DNA from: Alisma plantago-aquatica
Lineage: Eukaryota; Streptophyta; Magnoliopsida; Alismatales; Alismataceae
Length of the DNA stretch: 64,000 nt
Direction of reading: 5' to 3'
Assembly: GCA_963693085.1 (NCBI GenBank)
Contig: OY856413.1
Location: 468,797,379-468,861,378, forward strand
The translations under genes were made by a program, and so were the position numbers. Every line of letters starts with the position of its first letter. Positions within the stretch are counted from its first letter, which is position 1. The notes below the pieces were generated by a model. It did not search any database. It saw nothing but the letters and a program-made list of their open reading frames with translations, and was not told the DNA's origin. This document shows, piece by piece, positions 1 to 11,870 of this stretch.

Positions 1-299
1 CTCCGTATCACTAGCTTGGTTTACGAGGACTCTCGAATCCATATGATACTGGTCTGGACTGAACTCATATGAATTTTTCATAAGAGCATGCTTTTAGGTA
101 ATAGTAGCCTTAGACATCTATATGATTTATCTTTAGGGACCCTAATATGTTGAACTAGTCTCCCAGGTGTAATGTCTTATTTGTGGATGGATACCAAATA
201 TAGTTCCCTTATGACCCATAGAACCACATGTTTGGATAGTTATCCCTAGAACCTAGACTTTGAAGTTTGGTTTTTAGTAAGAAATTAGAGTGCATAGTG

Positions 300-458
300 A
301 AGAGTGATGGATCTTGTATATGGTTTAGTTAGACGCACCCTTATACCTCTATATTAGTTTGGTTTGGAAGGTCAAACCTTTGGTGGAGAGTAGTTGGTTT
401 GATGATGTTTGGGTAGTTATATTTTGAGGATGAAATCATTTCCAAGGGGATGGAGTCA
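300..458 (+). pseudogene. Possible Ty3-gypsy pol 3' tail remnant
   Basis: This stretch reads like the decayed end of a gypsy integrase and chromodomain region. The segment at 420-458 (attttgaggatgaa, then a GGGGATGGAGTCA-like stretch) resembles the end of plant chromovirus pol just before the 3' LTR, and a better copy of the same arrangement lies at 1768-1809. It is followed at 459 by TGTAATAC, a plausible LTR start. No frame is open. The call rests only on similarity to the second copy and on family layout, so it is weak. Confidence 0.3.
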
Positions 459-1599
459 TGTAATACACTGAAATCTAGCTACTCTTACTTTAGAAACCCT
501 AACTCCCTAATTAGGAAGTTAGTATGCTTGAATCCTTAGTTTTGACCAAACAAGTTATAGTTGTAACCACATATTTCTTGGTATCCAAAAGAACATATAA
601 TGATCATCTAATGAATAGTTTATATGTTTGAACCCTAATGAATATCTAATGCACATAATAAGAGTAACTCACGTTTTAACACTAATAGTGGATAAGCATG
701 ATGTTGACTATGTCATAATCCAATAAACCCTACTGATATGATGGGCAAGACAATTGTAATCTAACCTTTGACTTAATGCATCCTAAGAAGGTATGGGTGA
801 AGAATAATGATCATGTTAACCTAAACCCTAAGTTGTAATCATCTAACCTTACCTATACATCCTTAATGACATTCATGATACATTAGTGTCACTAGGTGTC
901 ATTATCATATAACATACTTTAATACACATAAATCATAGATTAATCAGGTGATCAATATGAAATGCATATCACTTTTTTCTCTAATACACACCTAATTAAT
1001 CACCTAATGACTTAGTATGTGAATCAAATCATTAATATGTAATATGTTCCACCTTGATCATTAAAATATATATAATGACTTCAATATGGATAAGAAGTAA
1101 TTGATTTACACAAATGTTCATAATCAATAATACAAAGTGAATAAATATGTGACAATGATTAATGCTGACATTAATGTGAGCAAGAACAGTAAAGTAACAA
1201 TTTCTAATATACATATAAGTAATTAATGTGACATTATTAGATTAATTGTAAAAAAATGGATAAAGTGTCCTATTTCATACAAAATAATCTAATACAATTG
1301 ATAATGGAATCTAAATCGAAATTAGTAAAGATAATGGTCCGATATAATAATGCATATTAAATATTTACCTATTTCTAAAAAATAATGCATATTAATATAA
1401 TTTAGTATAACTCTAGTTGTGCTAAAATTCCAAATGAGATAAATAAGAAATATATTGGATTTGTGCATAATAATGAAATATCGTAAATATGACATGACAC
1501 AATTAAAAGAGTAATAATGATAATGTGACATCCTAATGAATATAATTCTAATAAGACAAAATCTTTAAAAAGAAATTATAAAAGTGGAACCCTTATGGG
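459..1599. other. AT-rich stretch, possible LTR remnant
   Basis: If TGTAATAC at 459 is an LTR start, this stretch is the decayed LTR of the element above. It is very AT-rich and the only open frames are short and low in complexity. No domain, RNA gene or tandem array was recognised. Confidence 0.3.
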
Positions 1600-1809
1600 A
1601 TCCATGAGAACATGATGTATGTGGAGTTTCTTAAGAAGATTCTAAACTCCCAAGTTAAGCAGGTGAAAAACAAAGAGTTTAAGTTAGTAAAAGTTTTGGT
1701 GGAAGTTTAATGGATTCAACCTAGAAATTTAGTGGGGATATGTTGCATACTCACCCATCTCACTTTACTTTAGATTTTGAGGACAAATCCTCTTTAAGGG
1801 GTGGAGTGT
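1600..1809 (+). pseudogene. Ty3-gypsy chromovirus pol C-terminus (chromodomain-like tail)
   Basis: This is the broken 3' end of a gypsy polyprotein. Around 1660-1710 the plus strand reads QVKNKEFKLVKVL, which fits the plant chromovirus tail in which the integrase is followed by a chromodomain (family pattern: arginine/lysine, I/F-x-L-V-K-V-L-W, then an E-E-A-T-W-E block). The W-E part has decayed. The sequence at 1772-1809 (attttgaggacaaa, then an AAGGGGTGGAG stretch) is the usual purine-rich end directly before the 3' LTR. Frameshifts and stops mean no product is made. In this family the tail would bind histone marks and guide integration; that is family knowledge, not something visible here. 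Confidence 0.5.
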
Positions 1810-2052
1810 TGTAACATACCAAAACTTTGACATATTCTCTTTTTGGCCCTTTCCCATTATTTTCATATCATTTCTATCCCTTTTGGCCTTGATGATTAAA
1901 TTGTGGAATTTATAGTGGTTTGTTGAAATTTGTTCAAAAATATACCAATGGAAGGGCTTATGCACAAATACCTCAGTGAAATCTTATTTAAAGATCTAAA
2001 ATGTAAAATCACCACTTAAGTGGAACAATGGTATATAAGTCCATGTTAGAAG
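1810..2052 (+). mobile_element. Ty3-gypsy 3' LTR, interrupted fragment
   Basis: The LTR begins TGTAACATACC directly after the purine-rich tract of the element above. It is interrupted at 2053 by a second LTR of related sequence and may resume after 4263. The right end was not located. The boundary rests on the pol-tail, purine tract, TGTAA order typical of plant chromoviruses. Confidence 0.45.
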
Positions 2053-4258
2053 TGTAAGGCCCCAAACCTTAATTAATGTATTGAACAAGATTAACTACCA
2101 TAATTAAGTACTCTAATACTTAATCTAACCTTGTGAGGTGTTTTTAAATCATGAGACAAAATTAAGTTTCACGTTTGGTCCAATTTTGATGTTGTTTGTG
2201 CAAGTTATGCAATTATATGGACATTTTGGACTTTTATGCAATTTACCCAATTTAGACGTTTCCTTTGACAATTGTCACATGCATTATAATCTTTAGGTAT
2301 TCCCTTACCATTCTCAAGTTTATGAACCATGGGGCACCTATTTGCACCTTGGTTTGAAGGTGTTACTTTCCAAGGGCATTATAGGGATTACCCTCTTTAT
2401 AAATGAGCTTATCTTTAAAAGCTATCAACCAATGGGGATATTTCTTTAATTGGAGGATGGTGGGGATCTCCTAGAATCCTCCATGGGATTTTAGGACCGA
2501 CCTTGGATATACAAGAAGTCTCTATGAGTTGTCCTCTTGCATGGCCATGAAGCCTTAGCCTAAGGACACATGGAAAGTCTCATAGACACCTCATACTTCA
2601 CCTCTTTCTTTATATAGCCATATCTACCCCTTCCCACCTCCTAATTCAAAAAATCTTTCTATCCTTTCTTTTTTCCATCTTATATAATCATTCCTACTCT
2701 ATTTTTCCATGAAGGTCCTGTCCTAAGGTAAAAGAAGGTGCCTACCTTGGTGAACAAAGCTCCTAGGGTTCCAAATTTCTCTATTTAGGATTTCTTAAGC
2801 TCCTCCTTGGTGATTCCAACCAAAACTAGTAAGAATCCTCCTTTCCTTCCCTATTTTCATGCTACTATATTCTTTCAACCTTCCTAAAGTTCAGAACCCT
2901 GGTCTTCCATGGTGAAACCCCACCTAGAACCCATAAACACCTCATCTCCATGTTCTTTTGTTAGGGTTTTTCACCTCTAAAGTGGAGAAGGTGCTTCTTG
3001 CTTGAGATAGGAACTTTTTTGGAGAAACCAACCTCTCTAAGCTTAATAACCTTATTTATTGGACCTGTCCACCTTCCCTATAGGTTCTTTGGAGGCCTAG
3101 TCTTGACTTGGATTGTTTAGACTCTGAAGTTGAGGTATGATGTATTCCTTATTCTTCTAAGTTGAGCAATTCACCTATGCTTATTCATTCTCCTTGTCCT
3201 ATGGATATTAGCCTATACATAATGTCTTTTCTTTTGAAAATCATGGTTCATGTGAACTACCTTGTTTTATATTGATCATGTGATTGTGGATATGCTTTTG
3301 AACTCTTATCTTATGCTTTGTTCATGATGGAACTCTAAAAGATGACATGTGATGTCTTTTGCCCACTGATGAGGTGGATGTATATATTGGTCACTTATGT
3401 GGTGACTAGTTTATATATTCTAAGTATACTTTCTACTTGCCTCTACATTTAACATTCTATGTGATTAAGTAACACTAGAGTAGTGTAATTGCATTGTTAT
3501 TTATGGCAAATGTATTATTTCCATCCGAGCATGTGATATTTCCTACTCTTTTGGTGGGATGGAAAGGATCCTCATACCCAGGGCAAGATGTGTGATTCTT
3601 GGCTCATGTTTTATATATTTGGGAGATTGGCAATATTCCTTTCTCTATAAAGTTTGAAGTTTATGAGACTTGGGTTCCTTTATCCTTTGGCACAATCTAT
3701 ATGTTTTATTAATGGCAAGTATTCTTTTGTTATCATATGATTTCAATTCCTTTTCTCTTGATACCCATTTGGGTGGTCCTTATCCTTTCTATTGGAAGCC
3801 TTTTATATTTGATGTCCTTTATTCCATATATTTCTCAATTTCCTATTTAATATGCACATACCAGCCTTTGTTGATGTCGTCTATTTTCTCTTCTTGTTGG
3901 GGTATGCTTCCAACCCTAGGTGAAGGACTTGGATGATAAGGCATGAAGTTTTAGACTAGCTTAAGGAGTTAAAACTTGGAGACAAAGTTGTTGTGGTTTA
4001 GATTTCCCTCTACTTAGATCCTTATGTTGTATCACACATGTAAACCCTATGGGATATTATGATGTACTTTTATAATCTTTTGTGAAAATTGAATATAGTA
4101 CGTTAATTTTTTCTGCTTCTACACTTTGGTCTTTTGCATACCATTACAATAAATTTGGAAAATTTATACCTATTCCAACATATCTTTGAGTGTGTTTGGA
4201 ATGGATGCTTTATTCTTCAAAAAATATTTAGTAGGGAGTGGTGGTCTCACTCCTTACG
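2053..4258 (+). mobile_element. Probable solo LTR of a Ty3-gypsy element (2.2 kb)
   Basis: The unit starts TGTAAGGCCCC and its proposed right end reads CCTTACG, which is nearly the inverse of the start. The flanks are AGAAG at 2048-2052 and AGAAG at 4259-4263, a perfect 5-bp direct repeat expected of a target duplication. A TATA-like stretch (TATATAG) lies at 2610-2617. The first 250 bases are recognisably related to the LTR start at 9199; both contain GTTATGCAATT about 150 bases in. No internal region is attached, so it looks like a solo LTR inserted into the older LTR at 1810. The right end is the weaker boundary, because a 5-bp match can occur by chance. Confidence 0.5.
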
Positions 4259-4263
4259 AGAAG

Positions 4264-6400
4264 GCTTGCAACATTTGCAAAATTTGTTGGACCACACTAT
4301 TTTTTTGATTTTGAATTCCTCCATCTTGCCTCTATTTACTAAACAAAATAGTTCAATACAAGTTTGAGCCCATAATGACAATAATAAATAGACCATGGTA
4401 ATAGTTAACATCAGCATCATATCACATCAATTTAGCACATCATCAACATATTACATCAACATCAAAAAGTATATATTGAAAGATATTAATATTACATCAA
4501 CGTCAAATAGTTTTTAATAGATAGTATATTACATCACACAATGTTTTCAATAGATTCCTGGAACTTAATTCATTGCCTTCACGGCCGACTCTTACATTTG
4601 CATCATTTATATTTTCAACATTGCTCATGTGTACAGTGACTCCTGGTGGATCAATGTGATGATTCGTCAAAAAGTTGTGTGGAATCTCCTATTGCACACC
4701 TGGCGACTGAACAACCCATCCATGTCCCAAAATGAAATGATTGTTTCTAATAAAATCTCTTTTGAGGGTCAACCATTAGGTTTTTACCTAGTCCAAAGAC
4801 ATCTAAGACTTCCTCGTTATGCTTTAAAAGTGACACAGTGTTGTCCTCCAAGCCTCTTGAGTATATACTCCATCGACACATCTCCTCATGTCATATTGGT
4901 TTGACATATCATTATGTAGGAGCTGATGGTTCTCCCTAGACCATAGACAATGCTGCCTCCTATCTGGTCCAACCATATTACTAATTTTGTGAGTAATACA
5001 TTTCAATTGTAAGGGTTCATATAACAATTATATAAACACATTTAACAATTATTCATGTATGATATGATAATTCAAACGTGAAGACATAATGTTCAAATGA
5101 CATATAATGTAGCTTCGCCAAAAATATTTAACATAACTAAATATCATCCATGTATATCTAGGTATGAAATTGGCCTATGGCATCATCGGAGGTGAACTAG
5201 TCTCAAAAAGATGATTTGTATCCTCCAACTTGTTAACCACGATGTAAAGAGAATCAAACTCATGTGGATAAGATTGATAAACATCTGAAACATCATAATG
5301 GATTTGAATAAAGTCCTTCATGTTCATTTCCTAGCCCCACACCGAATTGCATTCGTTAATCAATAACTTAATCTCAGCCTGCAATGACTGAATTGTTGGG
5401 GGGAGATTGACTGCCCATTGAAAGTACTCACACTGCTCCTTTACCTATAATGTATAAGATTTAAGTTACTACCAAATACCACATAACATACGTTCTTGTG
5501 CAATAGATTCATTATGGTTGTATTAGCAAACCTACATCGTCAAACATATGTAATACATTTCCCTAGGATGTTCATTGAGGATGCCGAAATCAAACAACCT
5601 CATATCTTTGACTTTGATCCGCAATGAGGAAGCACTACCACATACACATTTCTGGACCTCAGATGTATTCTTTGACATCTAAAATTGTATTATTCATTAG
5701 TAACATAATGTTTTATTCATTAGTAACATAATGTGGGAGTCATATAGTAGATCACAAAACCAAATTGATGAGGTTATAACAACATTACTCATGCATTTTT
5801 GTAATTTGGGAGTCATATACTCTAGTTGTCCAAGTACATTAAAGGAACTGAGGTTATAAGTACAATAGTATCATGACTTATTATATCTTTCCTCATCTTT
5901 TAAGAAACCACTATCTATGAGGAGGTGAAGTAGCTCACGAAGATAGTCTCTGATCCTCCTAAGGGTACTTACTTTTTTTATAAGCCCATTAGTGTTTGAT
6001 CTTGTGGAGAATACAAGATCACATGAAGTAGACCATTTCTTGCATTTGTTGCCTAAAAACACAACTTTTGTTATCAATTCATCCCTAATTACATATAAAG
6101 TGGTGATGTTATGTTGAACTCGTTGTGCAATCAACATCATACAAAATTGGGTTTCTACTAGAGCCCTACAACATGTAAAATATAGTATTTGGGGTTGGTG
6201 TCTTTGAACTGTCCATTAGAAGCATCCATGACATCCATGTACACTCATACGATGCATTAGAGGCAACATGGAATGATGGCATTCCATTGTCCATTGTAAG
6301 AAAACGTAAGGAGGAATAATGTGAAACTTTTAATTAAGAAGCATAACAAGGTTGTACAATAAAAACCTAAGAACGGATTTCAAAAATATTATAGCACATG
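4264..6400. other. No gene recognised; probably the 3' part of a decayed DNA transposon
   Basis: Bases 4380-4560 are AT-rich with repeated ACATCAACAT-like words. On the minus strand 4560-6140 holds several short open frames, none matching a domain I know. The stretch lies downstream, on the minus strand, of a Harbinger transposase start, so it may be the decayed catalytic part. I could not find the DDE triad or terminal inverted repeats. Confidence 0.35.
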
Positions 6401-6865
6401 TCAAGATTGTAAAACATATTCATGAAACAAGGCACATAGCCCGTCCAATACTTTGTTGAATTTTCTACTTATGGTATCACCAGAGTGAATGTAATCCTCA
6501 CCTAAAACATGACTAGTATGGCCCTGACCAACCATCTCTAGAAAGTAGCATATGGCCTCGATTGATGACACACCTCTACTACTTTGTAATAAGCCTAGAC
6601 TCTCAAACTTGTCCAAGAGGGCTAAAACAGTATATGATAGCATTTAGTACAAATTTTATACCCTCTACTCATGTCCATTTGTGACTTCTAAAACCTTTTG
6701 GTGCCCACTCCTAATACTAGCTGACCTAGGTGTTGGACATCATATGTTTCATCATTGGAATTGTCCATGATGGCATTCACTATTGAGTTAGCTATCACGT
6801 TAGCAATGCAATGTTTTGGCCCATTCATAATATCCAAAATTTCTATAACTAGATTTGGCATTCAT
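6401..6865 (-). pseudogene. PIF/Harbinger transposase, N-terminal fragment
   Basis: The minus strand encodes a segment (LGLLQSSRGVSSIEAICYFL then VGQGHTSHVLGEDYIHSGDT, then ISRKFNKVLDGLCAL) with the pattern of the helical N-terminal domain of plant PIF/Harbinger transposases. The family signature there is VSVEEQ, M-F-L, VGH, F-Q-H-SGET-SR-F-KVL. The frame just upstream (6660-6865) is open apart from one stop and is probably part of the same protein. The DDE nuclease that should follow is not recognisable, so the copy is truncated or too decayed. It would cut and rejoin transposon ends, usually with a Myb-like partner; such a partner lies upstream at 7586-8250. Confidence 0.55.
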
Positions 6866-7585
6866 GTATGATCACTACCATTCATGATGCCTATTATAAA
6901 AATGATGAAAAATCTAAGATAACATGAAAGAGGGTCCAGAAACAAAACTACTTCAAAGCTAGATAGAAAAATCAAATTGAAGTGTTTGCTATGGAAGTAA
7001 ACATTACAAAAATAATCAAATGTACCTAATGTTCAAAAACTTAGCAAATATTATTACAAAATAAGTTACCTAATGTTCCACAAAATCGAAGGAAATGTTC
7101 TGACATTAGGAAAGAGTTTGATTATGGTGTGTGGCATCTGCTATTCTCATTTGTGCCAGCATCACCACTTCTAGTAGGTCGTATGGATGGCATACTTGAT
7201 TTGGTGCTGAATGGGGAAGGGGGGGACTACAAAGCAAATCCCTGTTGAGATGGTACAAAAGAGGGCATCATGGAAGATAGTGGTATTTCATTATAATCAT
7301 GATACCTTTGCCAAATGTCTTACAACCATATCATAACTTTTTGTGAGGGTATGTTAGAGGACAAGGTAGATGATGTGGTTGATTGGCTCCTTTATGACAT
7401 TTACAAGAGTTGTAAAAATAGGGACATGGGCATCTATGATGTTTCTTGGAAATTCTGCAAAATTATTGCAAACTCTTCCTTTTAAATGGCTATGGTGTCC
7501 ACCCTAGTGCCTAACTCGTGCACCTTCACAAACACCTTTGTGAATTTGGATACCACATCACTAGATAGACAAGATCACTTAGGTG
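6866..7585. other. Linker between two Harbinger-type fragments, no gene seen
   Basis: This interval contains no extended frame on either strand and no motif I recognise. Its position between the transposase fragment and the Myb/SANT fragment suggests it was the spacer between the two proteins of one PIF/Harbinger element. Confidence 0.3.
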
Positions 7586-8250
7586 TCATTGTTGCTCTCT
7601 TCCTGCACTTGTGACTAGGAGGAGTCCTTGCCCCAACACCTTGATTATCCATTCCAACATTGCCCCCTCACTTTGGGAGACAAAATAGCCCATGTTTGCT
7701 ACAAATCTGGTGTTATCTACATTGATGAAAGTATCTGATGCATCTAAGTCAACATCATCCTCAGAGGCGACATCAGATGAAAGGTGTTTGTCTACTGAAG
7801 ACATTGCGTGGTGGCCTCTAGCAATGTTCCTCCCCCCATCAACTCAATGCCATGGTAATGATATAAGGGTCGACTAATCAATCATGCTAGATCCTTATTT
7901 TACTAATTATCAAACACTTGTAATTTCCACACCGAGTTTAGCAATATGGGCTTGTTGTTGGTCTCATCCCATCCAACACCATTCTTTTTGGTCAGATTCT
8001 TCAACTTTGCAAACTCCTTCTTCAGGTTCTTTCACCAAGTTTTGACATGTTCAAATGTATAGTCCGACCTTCCCATCTTATTTTTCCAATCATGGAGTGT
8101 CTCCCTTCAAGCCATTCTAGTAAACTGTCCATCTATACATCTACATATGTCAATTTAACTCCTCAATACTACAATTAGAGCCTCATCAGACTTCCTCTAC
8201 CACACAATATGAATCTTGGTTTTGTGCTGCAATAGACATGACAATGAGGG
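7586..8250 (-). pseudogene. Myb/SANT-like protein of a PIF/Harbinger element (ORF1), broken
   Basis: On the minus strand around 7930-8080 the translation includes WWKNLKKEFAKLKNLTKKNG followed by VGWDETNN. This is the characteristic end of the plant Myb/SANT-like DNA-binding domain (pattern N-R-L/W, K-x-L-K-K-E-F, L-x-x-x-S/N-G-x-G-W-D). The downstream part (7586-7804) is an acidic 72-residue segment rich in Asp and Ser. Stops separate the pieces. In PIF/Harbinger elements this protein binds the transposon ends together with the transposase; here both genes lie on the same strand in the usual neighbourhood. A stand-alone host Myb/SANT gene is possible but less likely beside the transposase fragment. 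Confidence 0.5.
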
Positions 8251-9198
8251 TGCTTGAAAGAAACATTTTTCAATCTAGGTGTTAATGCAAATAAAGTTTA
8301 AATGTATTTAATGCATATTAAAGTTGGGGTATGTAAAGGTGTACTAGTCATACAGAGCATGTGGGTGTGAAAATGTTAATGTAAATTAAGTTTAAATCCA
8401 TTCAACCATTTTAAACCTTGGTGTGCACACTAAATATGAAGGAAGTTGTTACAAATAGGTGAGCAATCTACAATCCAATCCAAGAACAACTAAATAAGAT
8501 GGTGCATATATAAAGGTTGGAAACATTGACAGCAATATAATCCACACAAACTATACACAAAAGTATAATCCACACAAGAAAATCCACAACGACACAATTC
8601 GTGCAATTCACACCACCTATGTCTCAAACAACTAGCAATAAAAAGTGTAAAATAAACACAATAGCCATAAGCCATGACATGTAATCCAATAAGCCAAGAT
8701 TTTTAATCTACTAAGACATGATCAATAGTCTTATAAGACATCATCTTGAGGTTGAATGATGAGAATAGGGCATGGAAGATTGTCTAAACCATAGAGATTT
8801 GATAAATATACTAGTTTCATATTAGAAATCATTGTTGCCACTTAAACTTGCAAATAAACTTAATCAAAATATATGAGTCAATTGCATTAGACAAACTATA
8901 TTTTGTAAAACATATGCTGGTATACGATATGATAATATACAGTTTGTCAAGTATTCCATTATGTAAAATCCTTTCACCACAACCAATAGGCAAATCATAT
9001 ATATATATGTGTATAGTACAATCATATTGTCAGGAAAGGTTTGTGATTTATATTATAAAGATTTCATGTATGGTGGTTAGACTACATAGAATATGAGGTC
9101 ATAATGGTTTCCTTATACTTAACATAAAAAGAGGCACATCAAAGACTCCATTTAGAAGCAATTTAATAAAAGTTGGATCAGTTGGAGCTCTATCATGT
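8251..9198. other. No gene recognised
   Basis: This is AT-rich sequence with short random frames on both strands. It ends where the gypsy LTR begins at 9199. No repeats or RNA genes were noticed. Confidence 0.4.
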
Positions 9199-10599
9199 TG
9201 TAAGACCCCTAACCTTGATTTTTGGTTGAACATGCTTGTTTATAATAACTAGATTCTTAAAACCTTAATATAACTCCAATATGTGCTTTGATATCATGTG
9301 ACAAAGTTAAATTTCAATTTTGGTCTAGTTTGGACACTATTTGAGTAAGTTATGCAATTCATATGTTTATAAGGGCTCTTATGCAATATACACATGTATA
9401 GAGTTTTTCTTATAATTTTCCACATTCTTGTTGAGCCTCACATGTTTTCATATCATGTTTGATATAGTTCTACCTTGGGCTCCATGTTGTACCTTTAGTT
9501 TAGTGGTAACATCTAACCTTGTGTTGTGATTTGGGTTTCCTCACCTAGATGCCCTAAATCAATGTCTTTCCCCTTTAGATATTAGATCCAATGGTCCATT
9601 TCTAGGTGGTGGGATCCTATGGTGGTCCATTTGTTCTTATGGGTCTATTATTTTTCTCTTTGAGGCACCTAGGTCAAGGTTCACCAAGGGAGGTGAAACA
9701 ACTGATGATGATACTAGGGTTTGCTTTTGTGGCCAAGTGATGGCATGATGTGATGGACAACCTAGTGTTGGAGGTTGATGGTCTCCCAGGGTTGACAAAT
9801 GATGGCCCCTTGGTGTTAAGAAATTATGGTTGACCTATTTTTGCATGGAAGATATGTTTTGAACTTGGACACATGGCATGCATGGCTTGACACCTCTTCC
9901 TTCCTCTCTCTTTCACCCCAAGCATTCTATACCTCCCTCCTATCATGAAAATGAGATGTTTAGACTCTCTTTTCTTCTAATTCTTCTTGGTTCTTGGAGA
10001 TTATCCCTCTTTCTTGGTGGAGAAGAAGGATCTCAAAGAAGAAGAAGATTGGATGATCTTGCTTGCATGTGCACCTAGGGTTGGGATCTACCATCTCATC
10101 ATGCTTATGGAGCTTCCTTAAGCTTGTTCTTGATCTAAGAAAGCATAATCTTCCTCTTTACTTCATTTTCCTTGCTGCCCTACTTCCTTCTCTCTTACTT
10201 CTTGGTCGTATCCATGGTATTCTTGGTGGAGCATGTGTTAGAGGTTGAAGACCACCTTCCTTCTTGCTTCTTTGACATAGGGTTTGCTTGTTCTTGAAGA
10301 AGGAGCTACCTTGGACGAGTGGAGTGATCAAGATAGGACTTTATCCTCTCTATCTTAGGGATACCATGCTATTGTACGTTCATCTTCTACCTTGATGCAA
10401 TTTATATAAATATCTTCACGTTTATTACTTACTATTAATTTGCATGTATATATCTTGCTCTAAAAATGTAGTTCCACTTAAAAAGATGTTGTCTATACCC
10501 AAGGTTTGAGATGTGGCATATTTGAGTAGATAACATTCCTTGACATACTTGTAAACCTTCATCATGTTTCCTTCTTGGATGTGGGAGCTCTAATCCTTA

Positions 10600-11870
10600 C
10601 ATGTCCATGCAATGATGGACGCTTAACTGTTGCAAAGGATGACTCCTCCTGAGGATTTTAAACTGATTTCCCTCTCTTGTGTTGACACTCAAGGGTTTGG
10701 ATTTTGTGTCAACTGATGGTTTGGAGTTAGTGCTATTTTGACGGGCCTTCTTATGCTTAGAACTGATGGATTTGTTTCTCTAGAACCGATGGTCTTGATG
10801 CTCAAATAAAGTGGTCTCAATCAATGGCTTTGGTTCCATCAAAATATGGCTCTCCTTAGGTTTTGTGGACTAACTATTTTGTACTTTGTTTCATGATCTG
10901 ATGGATGGGATCCTTGTTCCAACCCATGGTGGGTACTTAGTTACTTTTTTAGTACCTTCTTTTGTGCTTGAACTGATGGTCAGGTTTCCCCTCATAGACA
11001 ATGGTCCTAGTGCTCTCTTAACATGGTTTCAAATGATGCCCCACTCTACCAAGCGATGGTTTTGCTTGGTGCTTTAGATCTATTTTCCCATCTAGTAATG
11101 ACACTCGATGGTTTCATTGGTTCCATGTTTGATGGTCCACAACTAGTGGTTTCACTAGTTCCATGGTCAATGGTCCACAATCAATGGTTTCACTAGTTCC
11201 ATGGTTGATGGTTCACAATCGATGGTTTCACTGGTTCCATGGTCGATGGTCCACAACTGATGATTTCATTGGTTCCATGGTCGATGGTCCAAAACTAATC
11301 TTTTCAATGGGTTCAAAAATGATGGTCCTACTATGCCTTAACTTGATTTCTTCATGGGATCCTTGATTCGATGGTGTTCTTGGTTGCAAAGATTTGATGG
11401 TTTTCCTAGTTACATGGATTGATGGTTAACAAATGATGGTCTTCATAGTGTCAACATCTAATGGTAGTTCTGATGTCCACAACCAATGTGGTTCCTAACA
11501 TCAACAAACAATGGTGCTTCTCAAATTGGCATTCAATGGAACTTCTAGGTCAAGAATCAATGGTCTGTTTAAGTCATGATTTGATGGCACTTCTAGGTGT
11601 GTGATCTGATGGCTATCCTAGCCTTGTCAAATGATAGTTTCTCTAGTTGATGAGCTAATGGTTTTGGTTTGATGATACAATCCTATTGTGTTGTCTATAT
11701 TGAATATGATGGTTTTACGTGAGTCCATTATTTTATGGTGATGTCTTGGTTTAAGTACAACCATGATCTGAATGGGGTGTTTAGTGAATATGTTCGTGCT
11801 TTAACCTAAGTCAGAGTATAATCTGATGGTTTATCCTTGTGTGCTGATTTGTAATATTAACTTAATCTAC
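10600..11870 (+). repeat. Degenerate TGATGG-rich repeat field
   Basis: The word GATGG, usually as CTGATGG or CGATGGT, recurs roughly every 20-40 bases over more than 1 kb. Between the copies are similar short phrases ending in TTCC or GGTT. It looks like a decayed tandem array whose best-preserved part is the 38-bp repeat. It lies inside the long LTR and probably explains much of its length. Confidence 0.6.
11101..11322 (+). repeat. 38-bp minisatellite inside the gypsy LTR
   Basis: The word TGGTCCACAA (or a one-base variant) starts at 11133, 11171, 11209, 11247 and 11285, exactly 38 bases apart each time. Each unit continues with a TGGTTTCACTGGTTCCATGG-like phrase. Because 38 is not a multiple of three, the same motif appears in all frames, which produces a repetitive spurious reading frame here. 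Confidence 0.85.

Noticed and set aside
11163..11366. 67-codon frame with repeated Trp/Phe/His motif
   Set aside because: It is the translation of the 38-bp minisatellite, which shifts frame with each unit.
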